From positions 49,989 to 113,988 of the forward strand of contig CAKMYZ010000013.1 in NCBI GenBank assembly GCA_929200255.1: DNA of 64,000 nucleotides, read 5' to 3'. The stretch comes from an uncultured Alphaproteobacteria bacterium. Lineage in GTDB: Bacteria > Pseudomonadota > Alphaproteobacteria > Rhodobacterales > Rhodobacteraceae. The translations under genes were made by a program, and so were the position numbers. Below, piece by piece: positions 1 through 8,026 of this stretch (position 1 is its first letter; each line of letters opens with the position of its first letter). The notes below the pieces were generated by a model. It was not told the origin of the DNA. It saw nothing but the letters and a program-made list of their open reading frames with translations, and searched no databases.

Positions 1-225
1 GACGTTAATCTTGCGATTAGCTTACTCAGCTGCGGCTTCCACTATCCAGTGGCGACCTACAGTGCTTACTTCGCAAAGAAGTTAACGAAGGGTGGGACGG
101 TCATTCTGGACATTCGCGACAAGAATTTTTCAGAACAGGCCGACGCCATCGCGCAGATTGGTGACGTCACAGAGAAATACGAAGTTGCCCGCCGCACGAA
201 GCGTTTCGTCATTTCAAAACGATAG
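1..225 (+). CDS. C-terminal end of a probable methyltransferase-like protein (partial)
   Basis: The window opens inside a reading frame that runs 74 codons to a TAG stop. The visible part includes SCGFHYP followed by a helix-like stretch and then GGTVILDIRD, which looks like the last strands of a Rossmann-fold SAM-dependent methyltransferase (the 'gG.vilDiR' strand). No catalytic motif is visible because the N-terminus lies outside the window. By eye its first 120 bases are about 51% GC, lower than most genes that follow, so it may be the edge of a different genomic segment. The family call is an inference from a short tail. Confidence 0.5.
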   Translation, partial: DVNLAISLLSCGFHYPVATYSAYFAKKLTKGGTVILDIRDKNFSEQADAIAQIGDVTEKYEVARRTKRFVISKR

Positions 226-233
226 CGGCGATC

Positions 234-1421
234 CTAGCGCACCCATGCGTCGGCATAGTCGATACGGACACAGCCGCCAAACGCCGCCGCGCGCTCCAAT
301 TCCTTCTTGAGCGCCCTGATCCGGCCTTCTCCCATCCGCACGGCTGCTTCCGGCCAGAATGCGCGGACAGCCAACACATTGCCTTCACGCTTCATATCAA
401 TCCGGCCAATCATCCGGTCGCCCTCCATCACGGGGAAAACGTAGTAGCCGTATTTGCGCTTGGGTGCTGGCACAAAAATCTCAATCCGGTAATGGAAGCC
501 AAACAAGCGCTCGGCCCTCTTGCGATCGCGCAGGGCTGGATCAAAGGGCGACAGAATGCGCACCCGCGCGCTGGGTGTGGCTATGGGTAGATCCATCACA
601 TCAGGCCGGGCAAAGGAACGGCGAAGCTTGCCATCGGCCCCTGCGACGTCAATCTCAATGATACGCCCATCGGCCAAAGCGACCTGACACCAGGCCTTGG
701 TCTCGGCGGGCGTCACATGATCCCAGAATGCGGCCAGCTCACCACTTGTCGCAAAGCCCAGGCGGTCCAGTGCCCCCGCGCAGCACCACGCGATCGTGTC
801 GGCCTCATCATGACGGCGGTTCAGATGTTCCGCCGGAATAACCCGTTCGGTCAGATCATACACCTTGGTGAAGCCGTCACGGCGGACAACCGATAACTGC
901 CCAGAGCGCCACAGATACTCAAGGGCTGTCTTGGACGGGTGCCAATCCCACCAACCACCCGATCCGCGGCTTTCATCGGTGCCGACATCGCCAGAGGTAC
1001 AACAACCATTGTCCGAGATGTGGCACAATACGTCGTCAATCTTGGCCATAAAATCACCGCGGCGCCATTCCTTCCAACGCTGCTCCATGCGGGTGGCGTC
1101 ACGGGTGAAACGCATACGCCAATGGGCGAAGCTTTCGATCGGGATTGTGGCGGCATCATGGGTCCAATGTTCAAACAACTGCCGGTCACGGTGCAACAGA
1201 TGCTGCAAGACCTTGGGGCGAAACTGCTGGCGGCGGGACCAAAGGATCAGATCATGCGCACGGGCAAAGGTGTTCACGCTGTCCAGCTGCACAAAGCCCA
1301 GATTGTCGATCAGGGCCTTCAGGTCTGCGCCCTTGCCGGGGCCGGACGGACGATCAGACAACCCATGTCTGGCCAAAAACAAATGACGTGCCGCGCGATT
1401 GGGCAGGACAGGAACGGTCAT
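234..1421 (-). CDS. YcaQ/AlkZ-family winged-helix DNA glycosylase
   Basis: This 395-residue protein matches the HTH_42 / YcaQ-AlkZ family, monofunctional DNA glycosylases built from tandem winged helices that unhook interstrand crosslinks or excise alkylated bases. The catalytic motif is visible as Q45-L46-D47 within LGFVQLDSVN. The QxD form is the one known for YcaQ (AlkX), whereas AlkZ has QxQ. The length is normal for the family. The gene starts four bases inside the end of the upstream ion-channel gene (ATGA overlap), so the two are probably cotranscribed. Family placement is secure; crosslink repair is inferred from characterised members. Confidence 0.85.
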   Translation of the reverse strand: MTVPVLPNRAARHLFLARHGLSDRPSGPGKGADLKALIDNLGFVQLDSVNTFARAHDLILWSRRQQFRPKVLQHLLHRDRQLFEHWTHDAATIPIESFAHWRMRFTRDATRMEQRWKEWRRGDFMAKIDDVLCHISDNGCCTSGDVGTDESRGSGGWWDWHPSKTALEYLWRSGQLSVVRRDGFTKVYDLTERVIPAEHLNRRHDEADTIAWCCAGALDRLGFATSGELAAFWDHVTPAETKAWCQVALADGRIIEIDVAGADGKLRRSFARPDVMDLPIATPSARVRILSPFDPALRDRKRAERLFGFHYRIEIFVPAPKRKYGYYVFPVMEGDRMIGRIDMKREGNVLAVRAFWPEAAVRMGEGRIRALKKELERAAAFGGCVRIDYADAWVR

Positions 1422-1861
1422 CTCTCTTGCGATCCGACGGCAAGCTGTTGGAGTCGTACCTGTCGCAATGCCTCAACAAGCAGTGCAGTCACCAACCCAA
1501 TGTTCAGCAAACCATTCGCCGCAGCCATGCCGCTCAATAGGCGCCACTCGACCGGTAAAAGGACATCCCCGAACCCCAATGTCGTAAAAGCAACAAGCGA
1601 AAAATAGACTGATAATTCAAGAGTATCAAAAACACCTAGCGCCAACATGGTCAACGCCCAAGCCCAAACACCAGCGGTCATCTGCACCATAATCCAAACA
1701 GCCGCGATACAAAGAACCAGTATCAGTTTCGGTCGATGTGGCGCACGGCTTAACCATCGGTGACGACGCATCAGCCACGATTCCATCAACCAGAAGCTGA
1801 TCCCAGCGATTAGGATCGAAAGCAGCATCAGGACGGTTCCAAGTGCTATCTGAATGAACAT
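1418..1861 (-). CDS. Two-TM potassium-channel-like membrane protein
   Basis: The protein has hydrophobic segments near residues 3-28 and 45-77, then a pore-loop-like motif TTLGFGD (about residues 93-99) and a final hydrophobic helix. This is the layout of Ion_trans_2-type K+ channel subunits. The filter reads TLGFGD rather than the canonical TVGYGD, a variant also found in bacterial channel-like proteins. I prefer the ATG at 1861, which has the purine-rich GGGGCAGAG just upstream; an in-frame ATG at 1879 would add six residues. No cytoplasmic NAD-binding (TrkA-N) domain is attached. Ion selectivity is inferred from the motif only. Confidence 0.7.
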   Translation of the reverse strand: MFIQIALGTVLMLLSILIAGISFWLMESWLMRRHRWLSRAPHRPKLILVLCIAAVWIMVQMTAGVWAWALTMLALGVFDTLELSVYFSLVAFTTLGFGDVLLPVEWRLLSGMAAANGLLNIGLVTALLVEALRQVRLQQLAVGSQER

Positions 1862-1958
1862 GACTCTCTGCCCCCGCATTTATTCGTCAAACCTTATCGC
1901 CCCTTGCTCTGACGGGCCATGGTCCCTAGCGTGCGGGCAATAAAAGGTGAGATGATAG

Positions 1959-2984
1959 ATGATGTCTACTGTCGTACTGCGCAAACCGCTCACATTGCCG
2001 TTGACTGTCGTCTTTGCAGTTTTTGGGGTCGCAGCGACGCTGTTGTTGCTGCCTTCGACAGCTGATTACCCAGCGCTTGCAAACGCGGCGCTGGCCGACC
2101 TGCTAGTCACCGGCCCTGTCCTGTTCTTGATCTTTGCCTACCTGCGCAACTTGCCACTCATCTTTGTCGTGCCAATCGCCAGTATCGGACTTGAGCTTTC
2201 GCTACTAACCGCACCACCCCATCTACATCACGCGGTTTTCACCGCTATGTGGATCACCTATCCGCTTCTCTGCTTGGTCGTTCTGCGGGCTACTTACTTA
2301 ACGGTGCGGCAGCTTCGTCTGGCCTACCCAATGGCCGCGAACATTACCGACACGCACGATCGTCTTCACGCACTATTGCGCAGAGCGCTGAACAACAGCC
2401 GTGCTGCGCCCGCAATGGCCAGCGATCTGTCATTCCTGCACTACGCAATCGCGCCGCCAAAATACCAGCAAAGTGGCCCCGGCGTGTTCAGCAGCCACGG
2501 GCAAAGCGGGTTGATCCCGCTCCTTTGGGCGATCGGCGCAATTGTCATACTGGAAACTGTCGTGTTGCATATTCTGGTGCACCTGGCTTCACCTGTCTTG
2601 GCGTGGGTTTTGACGGGGGTAAGCCTTTACAGCTTGATGTCACTCGTTGCACACATCCGCGCGCTGCCACGTCGTTGCAGCAGTTTGGGTGCCCATGGTG
2701 TTACCTTTCGCAGTGGCCTGTTTGGGCAATGCCACGTTCCTTATGGGCACATTGCGAATGTGACGCCGACTTCAATGGGCGACACCCTGCCTGCCGACAC
2801 ATGGCAACTTGGCCTGCTGGGCAGCATGGAGCCGCATAATTTGCTGATCTCCCTGCATCAGCCTACCGCAGTTGAGATCACGCACGGACTATCACGCAAG
2901 ACACGACATATTGCCATTCATATGGATAATCCCAAAGGCTTTGCTGATGCTATTGCACGGCTACGCGATCAGGACCGGCCGTAA
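1959..2984 (+). CDS. Conserved membrane protein of unknown function
   Basis: This is a 341-residue protein with several hydrophobic helices: about residues 13-33, 45-62, 65-85, 92-110, and a pair around 190-235. A soluble C-terminal part of about 100 residues follows. I do not recognise a family or a catalytic motif. Two tandem ATG codons (1959 and 1962) are possible starts, preceded by AAGGTGAG. It stands alone on the plus strand, diverging from the ion-channel gene and ending 45 bases before the smpB start. The strong hydrophobic pattern and good codon use support a real integral membrane protein. Confidence 0.6.
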   Translation: MMSTVVLRKPLTLPLTVVFAVFGVAATLLLLPSTADYPALANAALADLLVTGPVLFLIFAYLRNLPLIFVVPIASIGLELSLLTAPPHLHHAVFTAMWITYPLLCLVVLRATYLTVRQLRLAYPMAANITDTHDRLHALLRRALNNSRAAPAMASDLSFLHYAIAPPKYQQSGPGVFSSHGQSGLIPLLWAIGAIVILETVVLHILVHLASPVLAWVLTGVSLYSLMSLVAHIRALPRRCSSLGAHGVTFRSGLFGQCHVPYGHIANVTPTSMGDTLPADTWQLGLLGSMEPHNLLISLHQPTAVEITHGLSRKTRHIAIHMDNPKGFADAIARLRDQDRP

Positions 2985-3029
2985 CCACGACCGCTTGTGC
3001 CAAGCCACAGCTTACCCTATCTCGGCGGT

Positions 3030-3503
3030 ATGGCCAAGAAACCGGAAAACAAAAACTACAAAGTCGTCGCCGAGAACCGGCGCGCGCGCTATGATTATGC
3101 CATTGAGGATGATCTCGAAGTCGGGATTGTCCTGACGGGATCCGAGGTGAAATCCCTGCGCACCGGCCAATCCAACATTGCCGACAGCTACGCCTCTGTG
3201 GACGACGGCGAATTGTGGCTGACCAACGCCTATATCGCGCCATACGAACAGGCAATGTTCACCCATGAGGAACGGCGCAAGCGCAAGCTGCTTGTCGGCA
3301 AACGCGAACTGGCACGGCTATGGAATGCAACCAAACGCGAAGGCATGACGCTGGTGCCGCTGGTGATGTATTTCAACGACCGTGGGTTGGTGAAACTCAA
3401 AATCGCGACAGCCAAAGGCAAAAAGAACCACGACAAACGGGCGACCGAAGCTAAGCGTGATTGGGGGCGGCAAAAACAACGGCTGCTACGTCACGGGGAC
3501 TAG
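3030..3503 (+). CDS. smpB: SsrA-binding protein SmpB
   Basis: SmpB binds tmRNA and delivers it to stalled ribosomes for trans-translation. The 157-residue product has the family's hallmark blocks: [15 protein letters not shown] at the N-terminus, [38 protein letters not shown] and the basic tail KKNHDKR...[13 protein letters not shown] that contacts the decoding centre. The ATG at 3030 gives the standard [11 protein letters not shown] start; an earlier in-frame start at 2997 would add eleven unrelated residues. It is convergent with pabB, 28 bases away. I did not find the tmRNA gene nearby. Confidence 0.97.
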   Translation: MAKKPENKNYKVVAENRRARYDYAIEDDLEVGIVLTGSEVKSLRTGQSNIADSYASVDDGELWLTNAYIAPYEQAMFTHEERRKRKLLVGKRELARLWNATKREGMTLVPLVMYFNDRGLVKLKIATAKGKKNHDKRATEAKRDWGRQKQRLLRHGD

Positions 3504-3531
3504 TGAATGTCTTGTCTCATGGGTGGGGTGG

Positions 3532-4668
3532 TCAAATGATGTTTTGTGCGAACTGCGCTTTCAATTGCGCTTCGCGAAACTCGCCCGCAGCCGTACTATC
3601 GTAAACAACACCTCCGCCAACATTCAGTTTGACCCGGCCCGACGGTTCGCAAGTTAAAGTGCGAATTGCGACGTTGAATTCCATCGATCCGTCCGGCGCG
3701 ATCCATCCGATGGCCCCGCAGTAACTCCCTCTTTGGGTGGTTTCCACATCAGAAAGGATATCCATCGCACGGATTTTCGGGGCACCGGTGATCGACCCAC
3801 ACGGAAAAAGCGCTTCAAAGATACCCATGAGGCTGCAATCGGGCAATATCTGTGACACCACCTCTGACACCATCTGATGAACCGTTGCGTAGCTTTCGAT
3901 CGCAAAGAGCTTTGGCACGGACACGCTTCCCAACGTCGAAATACGGCCAAGGTCATTCCGCAACAGATCAGTGATCATCAGATTCTCGGCTTGGTCCTTT
4001 TCGGACTGTCGCAACTGGTGCTTCAGGTTGTCATCTTCTGTTTGCATCGCACTGCGCCGAATAGTCCCCTTCATGGGACGTGCGCGCAATTCACCGTCTT
4101 TCGACAGCGAAAAGAAGAGTTCGGGCGAGCGGGACAACAAAATTTTCCCACCCAGATCGACCAACGCACCAAATGGGACCGGTTGCCTACGCCTGAGTGC
4201 GTCGTAAAGGCTATATGGGTCGCCCGCAAATTCCGCCACCATGGGAAAGGTCAGGTTTGCCTGATAAATGTCGCCGCTCTCAAGGAATTCATGCACGATA
4301 TCAAACGCGGACTGGTAGGCATCAAACGCCCATTCAGATGTGAATTCTCCCAACTTGAACGCCGACGACGCGGCTGTACGGTTCGGATGGATCGGCTTGT
4401 CGAAAACGCCAAACTGCATCAGCGGCTGACCGATGCGCTGCGGCATCTTGGACGCGATTTTGGGTATAAGGGCATATCCCAGCTCGTAGGACGCGCTACC
4501 TGCAATCCATTTTCCGTCAGCCCGCGCCGCCTCCAATGCATCAAAAGCGGTGGCCACGTCCCCAGCATGCCAGACCTCAATGACCTCAATCGGGTCTTGA
4601 AACAGCGAACCTGTTCCAAGGGGCCCCGTGTCAAACAGGACCGTCCCGCGTGTCGCATGCGGTGTCAT
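3532..4668 (-). CDS. pabB: Aminodeoxychorismate synthase component I (chorismate-binding)
   Basis: PabB converts chorismate and ammonia into 4-amino-4-deoxychorismate for folate synthesis. The 378-residue protein carries the chorismate-binding signatures: SRSPELFF (about 179-186), the RPMKGTIRR block with K200, FPCGSITGAPK (288-298), and GGGVVYDS near the end. The PIKGT-type lysine is typical of PabB rather than anthranilate synthase (which has PIAGT), so PabB is preferred over TrpE. The N-terminal domain is short, as in standalone alphaproteobacterial PabB. Its ATG follows directly on the TAG stop of the small barrel protein gene, suggesting one transcript. No pabA or pabC is adjacent. Confidence 0.9.
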   Translation of the reverse strand: MTPHATRGTVLFDTGPLGTGSLFQDPIEVIEVWHAGDVATAFDALEAARADGKWIAGSASYELGYALIPKIASKMPQRIGQPLMQFGVFDKPIHPNRTAASSAFKLGEFTSEWAFDAYQSAFDIVHEFLESGDIYQANLTFPMVAEFAGDPYSLYDALRRRQPVPFGALVDLGGKILLSRSPELFFSLSKDGELRARPMKGTIRRSAMQTEDDNLKHQLRQSEKDQAENLMITDLLRNDLGRISTLGSVSVPKLFAIESYATVHQMVSEVVSQILPDCSLMGIFEALFPCGSITGAPKIRAMDILSDVETTQRGSYCGAIGWIAPDGSMEFNVAIRTLTCEPSGRVKLNVGGGVVYDSTAAGEFREAQLKAQFAQNII

Positions 4669-4974
4669 CTAAAAATCGGCAGCAACGCGCATCTCGCGCA
4701 GGGGGCGGACGATCTCAATACACCTTTGGTAGATCGGGTGGGCGCGGTAGGCCTCCAGCGCCGCCGCATCTTCGAATTCCGCGTATACGACGACGTCAAC
4801 TTCGTTGGAGAACCGGTCCTCATGCCTGTTTCGGGACACTTCGAAATGGCTCACTGACGGAATGTCGGCAAGTATGGACAGGCCGTCCATTATCGCTTCG
4901 ATGTTGGCGGGGTCCTTGCTGCTGAACAGAACCACGTGACGGATTTGCTGACGATTTTGCACTTGTTCGATCAT
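4669..4974 (-). CDS. Dabb-like (dimeric alpha/beta barrel) small protein
   Basis: The 101-residue product reads IRHVVLFS near its start, then two helix/strand units with EVDVVVYAEFEDAAALEAYRAHPIYQ, the pattern of the stress-responsive A/B-barrel (Dabb) family. Family members are small homodimeric barrels of diverse or unknown role. The ATG at 4974 is preferred because GAGAGG sits seven bases upstream; a longer frame to 5019 adds fifteen residues with no similarity to the fold. It is directly upstream of pabB with no gap. Its substrate cannot be told from sequence. Confidence 0.75.
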   Translation of the reverse strand: MIEQVQNRQQIRHVVLFSSKDPANIEAIMDGLSILADIPSVSHFEVSRNRHEDRFSNEVDVVVYAEFEDAAALEAYRAHPIYQRCIEIVRPLREMRVAADF

Positions 4975-5381
4975 GCGATGACCTCTCTCGACATTCAAAT
5001 TCCGGGGCACGGACCACATTGCCCTGCCCGCGCAACCAACTCGGGGTAGGGCCTGAAGGATATTTCAGGCCGCTTCAAGGGGGCAAACCTACGCACCCCA
5101 ATTTCTTCTCTGATTTGACTTGAGAAATTGTGCTTAATCAGCCGGAAAATGGCAGCCTTGTCCGCAGATACACCCTCGTGACGTCAATGCTGTGCATGTA
5201 TCAAAATGACCGTTTGGCGGGGACAATCCCTGTCGGTTTCCCCTTTCACCAAGGTTGGTGGCGGATCACAAAACAACAATCAATGCTTGCGCTGAAGGCG
5301 ACTTGCGTCAAATCTATTGCTGCACGGTTCGGGCTCGGCCGATGCGCATACAAAATAGTGAGCCCGCAACAAGGGACAACC
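4975..5381. other. 407-bp intergenic region without a convincing gene
   Basis: This stretch separates the minus-strand barrel protein gene from the plus-strand glycine-rich gene and should hold both promoters. I see a GGCCTGAA/TTCAGGCC hairpin at 5050-5071 and a TTGACT hexamer at 5115-5120 without a well-spaced -10 partner. A reading frame in line with the downstream gene extends back to 5130, but its residues look random and it lacks a ribosome site, so I do not call it coding. No tRNA-like fold was recognised. Confidence 0.5.
5050..5071. other. 8-bp stem hairpin in intergenic region
   Basis: The arms GGCCTGAA and TTCAGGCC are perfectly complementary around a six-base loop. There is no T-run after it on either strand, so it is not a canonical intrinsic terminator. 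It could be a protein-binding palindrome or part of the 5' leader of the minus-strand gene starting at 4974. Confidence 0.4.
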
Positions 5382-5657
5382 ATGGAACAACTTATCATTC
5401 AACTCATCTCTGGTGCAGTCGGTGGCAACGTCGCAGGCGGCGTGATGAAGAACCTCTCGCTGGGAACTTTGGGTAACTCGATCGCGGGCATCGTCGGCGG
5501 TGGCGTCGGCGGCCAGATCCTGAGTGCTGTCATGGGCGGCACAGGTGGCGGTGGCCTCGATATCGGTAGCATCCTGACCCAGGTTGCCGGCGGCGGTGTG
5601 GGCGGCGGTATCGCACTTGCTATTGTGGGTGTGGTCAAGAACATGATGGCCAAGTAG
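5382..5657 (+). CDS. Small glycine-rich, glycine-zipper-like membrane protein
   Basis: This 91-residue protein is dominated by glycine, alanine and aliphatic residues. Glycine-spaced helices occur at about residues 9-22, 30-50 (GIVGGGVGGQILSAVMGG) and 66-86, and the protein ends in MMAK. Glycine zippers of this type pack transmembrane helices or oligomerise. The ATG at 5382 is fixed by AAGGGACAACC directly upstream. It is monocistronic with a GC-rich hairpin after it. I cannot name a function; similar short Gly-rich proteins in alphaproteobacteria are annotated only as hypothetical. Confidence 0.65.
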   Translation: MEQLIIQLISGAVGGNVAGGVMKNLSLGTLGNSIAGIVGGGVGGQILSAVMGGTGGGGLDIGSILTQVAGGGVGGGIALAIVGVVKNMMAK

Positions 5658-5683
5658 GCCAGATCAAGCCAAATTTGGTTTCG

Positions 5684-5710
5684 CGCCGTGCGTCATCAAG
5701 ACGCGCGGCG
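5684..5710 (+). terminator. GC-rich hairpin after the glycine-rich gene
   Basis: CGCCGTGCGTC pairs with GACGCGCGGCG across an ATCAA loop, with one G-T wobble. The following bases TTGCTATCTG are only weakly T-rich, so termination by this element is plausible but not certain. Its position 26 bases past the stop codon fits a transcript end. Confidence 0.5.
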
Positions 5711-5721
5711 TTGCTATCTGA

Positions 5722-5761
5722 TGTACAGTTGTACGTACAGGTTCTGTACGCTGTATGTACA
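5722..5761 (+). promoter_or_regulatory. Cluster of TGTAC half-sites upstream of sseA
   Basis: Within 40 bases there are five TGTAC/GTACA words: TGTACA at 5722, the perfect palindrome TGTACGTACA at 5730-5739, TGTACG at 5745 and TGTATGTACA at 5752-5761. This density is unlikely by chance in GC-rich DNA and suggests a cooperative operator. It lies about 90 bases before the sseA start, in the expected promoter region. I cannot name the binding protein. Confidence 0.45.
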
Positions 5762-5848
5762 CCTTGTGTGCGTGATTTCTAAGGCTTTCCCTTGTCATGG
5801 ATGCCCGCAGTCGTTACCTCTGATGCGATTGCCAAGAGAGGCCCCTTG

Positions 5849-6712
5849 ATGTCTGCAAATCGACCTGATGATCCCAAAACGCTGGTGAGTACAGACTGGC
5901 TTGCGGCCCACCTCAAGGATCCAGACCTGCGCATCTTTGATGCCTCCTGGTACCTGCCAGATATGTGTCGCGACCCAAAAGCAGAATATGCTGCAGGGCA
6001 CATCCCCGGCGCGCGGTTCTTTGACATTGATGAGATCAGTGACGCCCGGTCAGAACTGCCCCATATGGCCCCTCCGATAGAGAAATTTATGTCCCGCATG
6101 CGCGCCATGGGCGTGGGCGATGGGCATCAGGTTGTCGTCTACGACGGGTTGGGTTTGTTTTCGGCTGCGCGTGTGTGGTGGCTCTTTAAACTGATGGGGC
6201 AGCATAATGTCGCCGTGCTGGATGGCGGCCTGCCCAAGTGGCTGGCAGACGGGCGTCACACAACCAAGGCTGACCCCATAATCCGTGATCGCCATATGAC
6301 AGTCAAACCCGAGACGCACCGCGTCCGGGACGTGACCGAGGTGGCGCGGGCGGCCAAACTGGGTGACCATACCATTATCGATGCACGGCCCGCTGCACGC
6401 TTTCGTGGTGAGGCGGACGAACCACGCGAGGGCATGAGGTCAGGCCATATTCCCGGCTCGCAGAACGTTTTTTTCAGGGACCTGCTGAACGGCGACGGAA
6501 CGATGAAAACCCCCGACGCCTTGCGCACGGTCTTTACTGATGCGGGCGTCGATCTGCAGAAACCCGCGATCACCACCTGCGGGTCCGGGATAACCGCCGC
6601 TATCTTGTCTTTGGCTCTTGAACGGATCGGAAAAACCGACCATGCGCTCTATGACGGGTCATGGTCCGAATGGGGCATGTACGCCGATCTACCTATCGCT
6701 ACCGGAGCCTGA
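5849..6712 (+). CDS. sseA: 3-mercaptopyruvate sulfurtransferase
   Basis: The enzyme transfers sulfur from 3-mercaptopyruvate to thiol acceptors or cyanide. The 287-residue protein has two rhodanese domains. The first carries YAAGHIPGARFFDID, and the second carries RSGHIPGSQNVFFRDLL and the catalytic loop TTCGSGITAA with C244. CGSGITA is the signature that separates mercaptopyruvate sulfurtransferase from thiosulfate sulfurtransferase. The ATG at 5849 follows AGAGAGG; an upstream ATG at 5792 would add nineteen residues outside the fold. The next gene starts three bases after the stop, so sulfurtransferase and aminotransferase form an operon, consistent with cysteine transamination feeding mercaptopyruvate. 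Confidence 0.92.
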   Translation: MSANRPDDPKTLVSTDWLAAHLKDPDLRIFDASWYLPDMCRDPKAEYAAGHIPGARFFDIDEISDARSELPHMAPPIEKFMSRMRAMGVGDGHQVVVYDGLGLFSAARVWWLFKLMGQHNVAVLDGGLPKWLADGRHTTKADPIIRDRHMTVKPETHRVRDVTEVARAAKLGDHTIIDARPAARFRGEADEPREGMRSGHIPGSQNVFFRDLLNGDGTMKTPDALRTVFTDAGVDLQKPAITTCGSGITAAILSLALERIGKTDHALYDGSWSEWGMYADLPIATGA

Positions 6713-6715
6713 CCA

Positions 6716-7900
6716 ATGCTTGAAAACCTCACCGCACAACCCGCTGACAAAATCCTTGCCCTCGTGGCAAAATTCAAGGCCGACACGCGCAGCAACAAGG
6801 TTGATCTGGGTGTTGGTGTCTACAAGGACGCGACAGGAAACACGCCAGTAATGCGTGCCGTCAAAGAGGCCGAGCGCCGCATCCTCGCCGATCAATCGAC
6901 CAAGGCCTATACCGGGTTGGCGGGCGATCCGGCATTTGGTGCGGTGATGAAGGACCTTGTGTTGGGCGACAGCGTGCGCAACGAACGTGTTGCGGCCATC
7001 GCAACACCCGGCGGTACGGGGGCCATCCGGCAGGCGCTGGAACTGATCCGGCTGGCCGCGCCCAAGGCCACGGTCTGGCTATCAAACCCCACATGGCCAA
7101 ACCATCCGTCAATTATCCAATATCTGGGCATGCAAATGTCCGAGTATCGGTATTTTGACAGCGAAACCCGCGGTGTCGACTTCGCAGGGCTAATGACTGA
7201 TCTGGATAAAGTGGCCCGCGGCGACATCGTCCTTCTGCACGGCTGTTGCCACAACCCGACCGGCGCCAATCTGAGCTATGAGCAAATGGCGGAAGTCATC
7301 AGCCTGATGCAGAAAAAAGGCGCCGTGCCTTTCATCGACATCGCCTATCAGGGTTTTGGTGATGGGCTGGCCGAGGATGCCAAGGCGACCCGGCAGATCG
7401 CCAGCAGTTTTGAAAACTGCCTGATCGCGGCGAGCTGTTCCAAGAATTTTGGCATTTACCGCGAACGCACCGGCGTCTTGATGGCGGTCTGCAAGGATGC
7501 CGATCAACAAGCACTGGCGCAGCAAAACCTGGCCTTCCTGAACCGCCAAAATTACTCATTCCCGCCCGATCATGGTGCGCGGGTTGTGACGACTATTCTG
7601 CAAGACCCCGATCTGCGCGCGGATTGGGAGGCCGAGCTGGAAGAAACCCGCAGTGGCATGCTGGCCCTGCGCCAACAGTTGGCAGATGAGCTCAAGCGGC
7701 TGACCAACAGCGACCGTTTTGATTTTCTGGCCCAGCACCGGGGCATGTTCAGCCGACTGGGCACCACACCCGAGATGGTCGAGAAACTGCGCGCAGAACA
7801 CGGAATTTACATGGTCGGTGACAGCCGCATGAATATCGCAGGGCTGAACGCGCAAACGGTGCCCGTGCTGGCAAAAGCGATTGTCGACGCCGGAGTCTAG
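6716..7900 (+). CDS. Aromatic/aspartate aminotransferase (class I, PLP)
   Basis: The 394-residue protein is a full-length class I aminotransferase of the AspC/TyrB type. Visible landmarks are LGVGVYKD at the N-terminus, TPGGTGAIR, CCHNPTG, DIAYQGFGDGL and the PLP lysine K243 in SCSKNFGIYRER. It uses PLP to move amino groups between aspartate or aromatic amino acids and 2-oxo acids. It is tightly coupled to sseA (TGACCATTG-like spacing of three bases), and a role in converting cysteine to mercaptopyruvate for that enzyme is a reasonable inference. A perfect hairpin follows the stop. Confidence 0.88.
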   Translation: MLENLTAQPADKILALVAKFKADTRSNKVDLGVGVYKDATGNTPVMRAVKEAERRILADQSTKAYTGLAGDPAFGAVMKDLVLGDSVRNERVAAIATPGGTGAIRQALELIRLAAPKATVWLSNPTWPNHPSIIQYLGMQMSEYRYFDSETRGVDFAGLMTDLDKVARGDIVLLHGCCHNPTGANLSYEQMAEVISLMQKKGAVPFIDIAYQGFGDGLAEDAKATRQIASSFENCLIAASCSKNFGIYRERTGVLMAVCKDADQQALAQQNLAFLNRQNYSFPPDHGARVVTTILQDPDLRADWEAELEETRSGMLALRQQLADELKRLTNSDRFDFLAQHRGMFSRLGTTPEMVEKLRAEHGIYMVGDSRMNIAGLNAQTVPVLAKAIVDAGV

Positions 7901-7919
7901 TCTATCACGGCAGTCGCAG

Positions 7920-7940
7920 CGCAGCATTTCAAATGCTGCG
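7920..7940 (+). terminator. Perfect 10-bp hairpin after the aminotransferase gene
   Basis: CGCAGCATTT and AAATGCTGCG are perfect inverse complements around a single base, giving a stable stem of at least eight pairs. There is no downstream T-run, so it may be a Rho-assisted or bidirectional 3' end rather than a classic intrinsic terminator. It lies 20 bases past the stop codon at 7900. Confidence 0.5.
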
Positions 7941-8026
7941 GTTGCAAAATCAACTTGCCGATCGCGGCGCAATATTCTACCCTTTTCGGAAGTATTGACG
8001 AAATAATCATACCGCAAGAATCACCT

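Noticed and set aside
3877..4857. 326-residue frame opposite pabB
   Set aside because: Antisense to pabB with its chorismate-binding motifs intact; no protein-family signal.
5130..5381. N-terminal extension of the glycine-rich protein
   Set aside because: The extra residues look random, while a good ribosome site lies immediately before ATG 5382.
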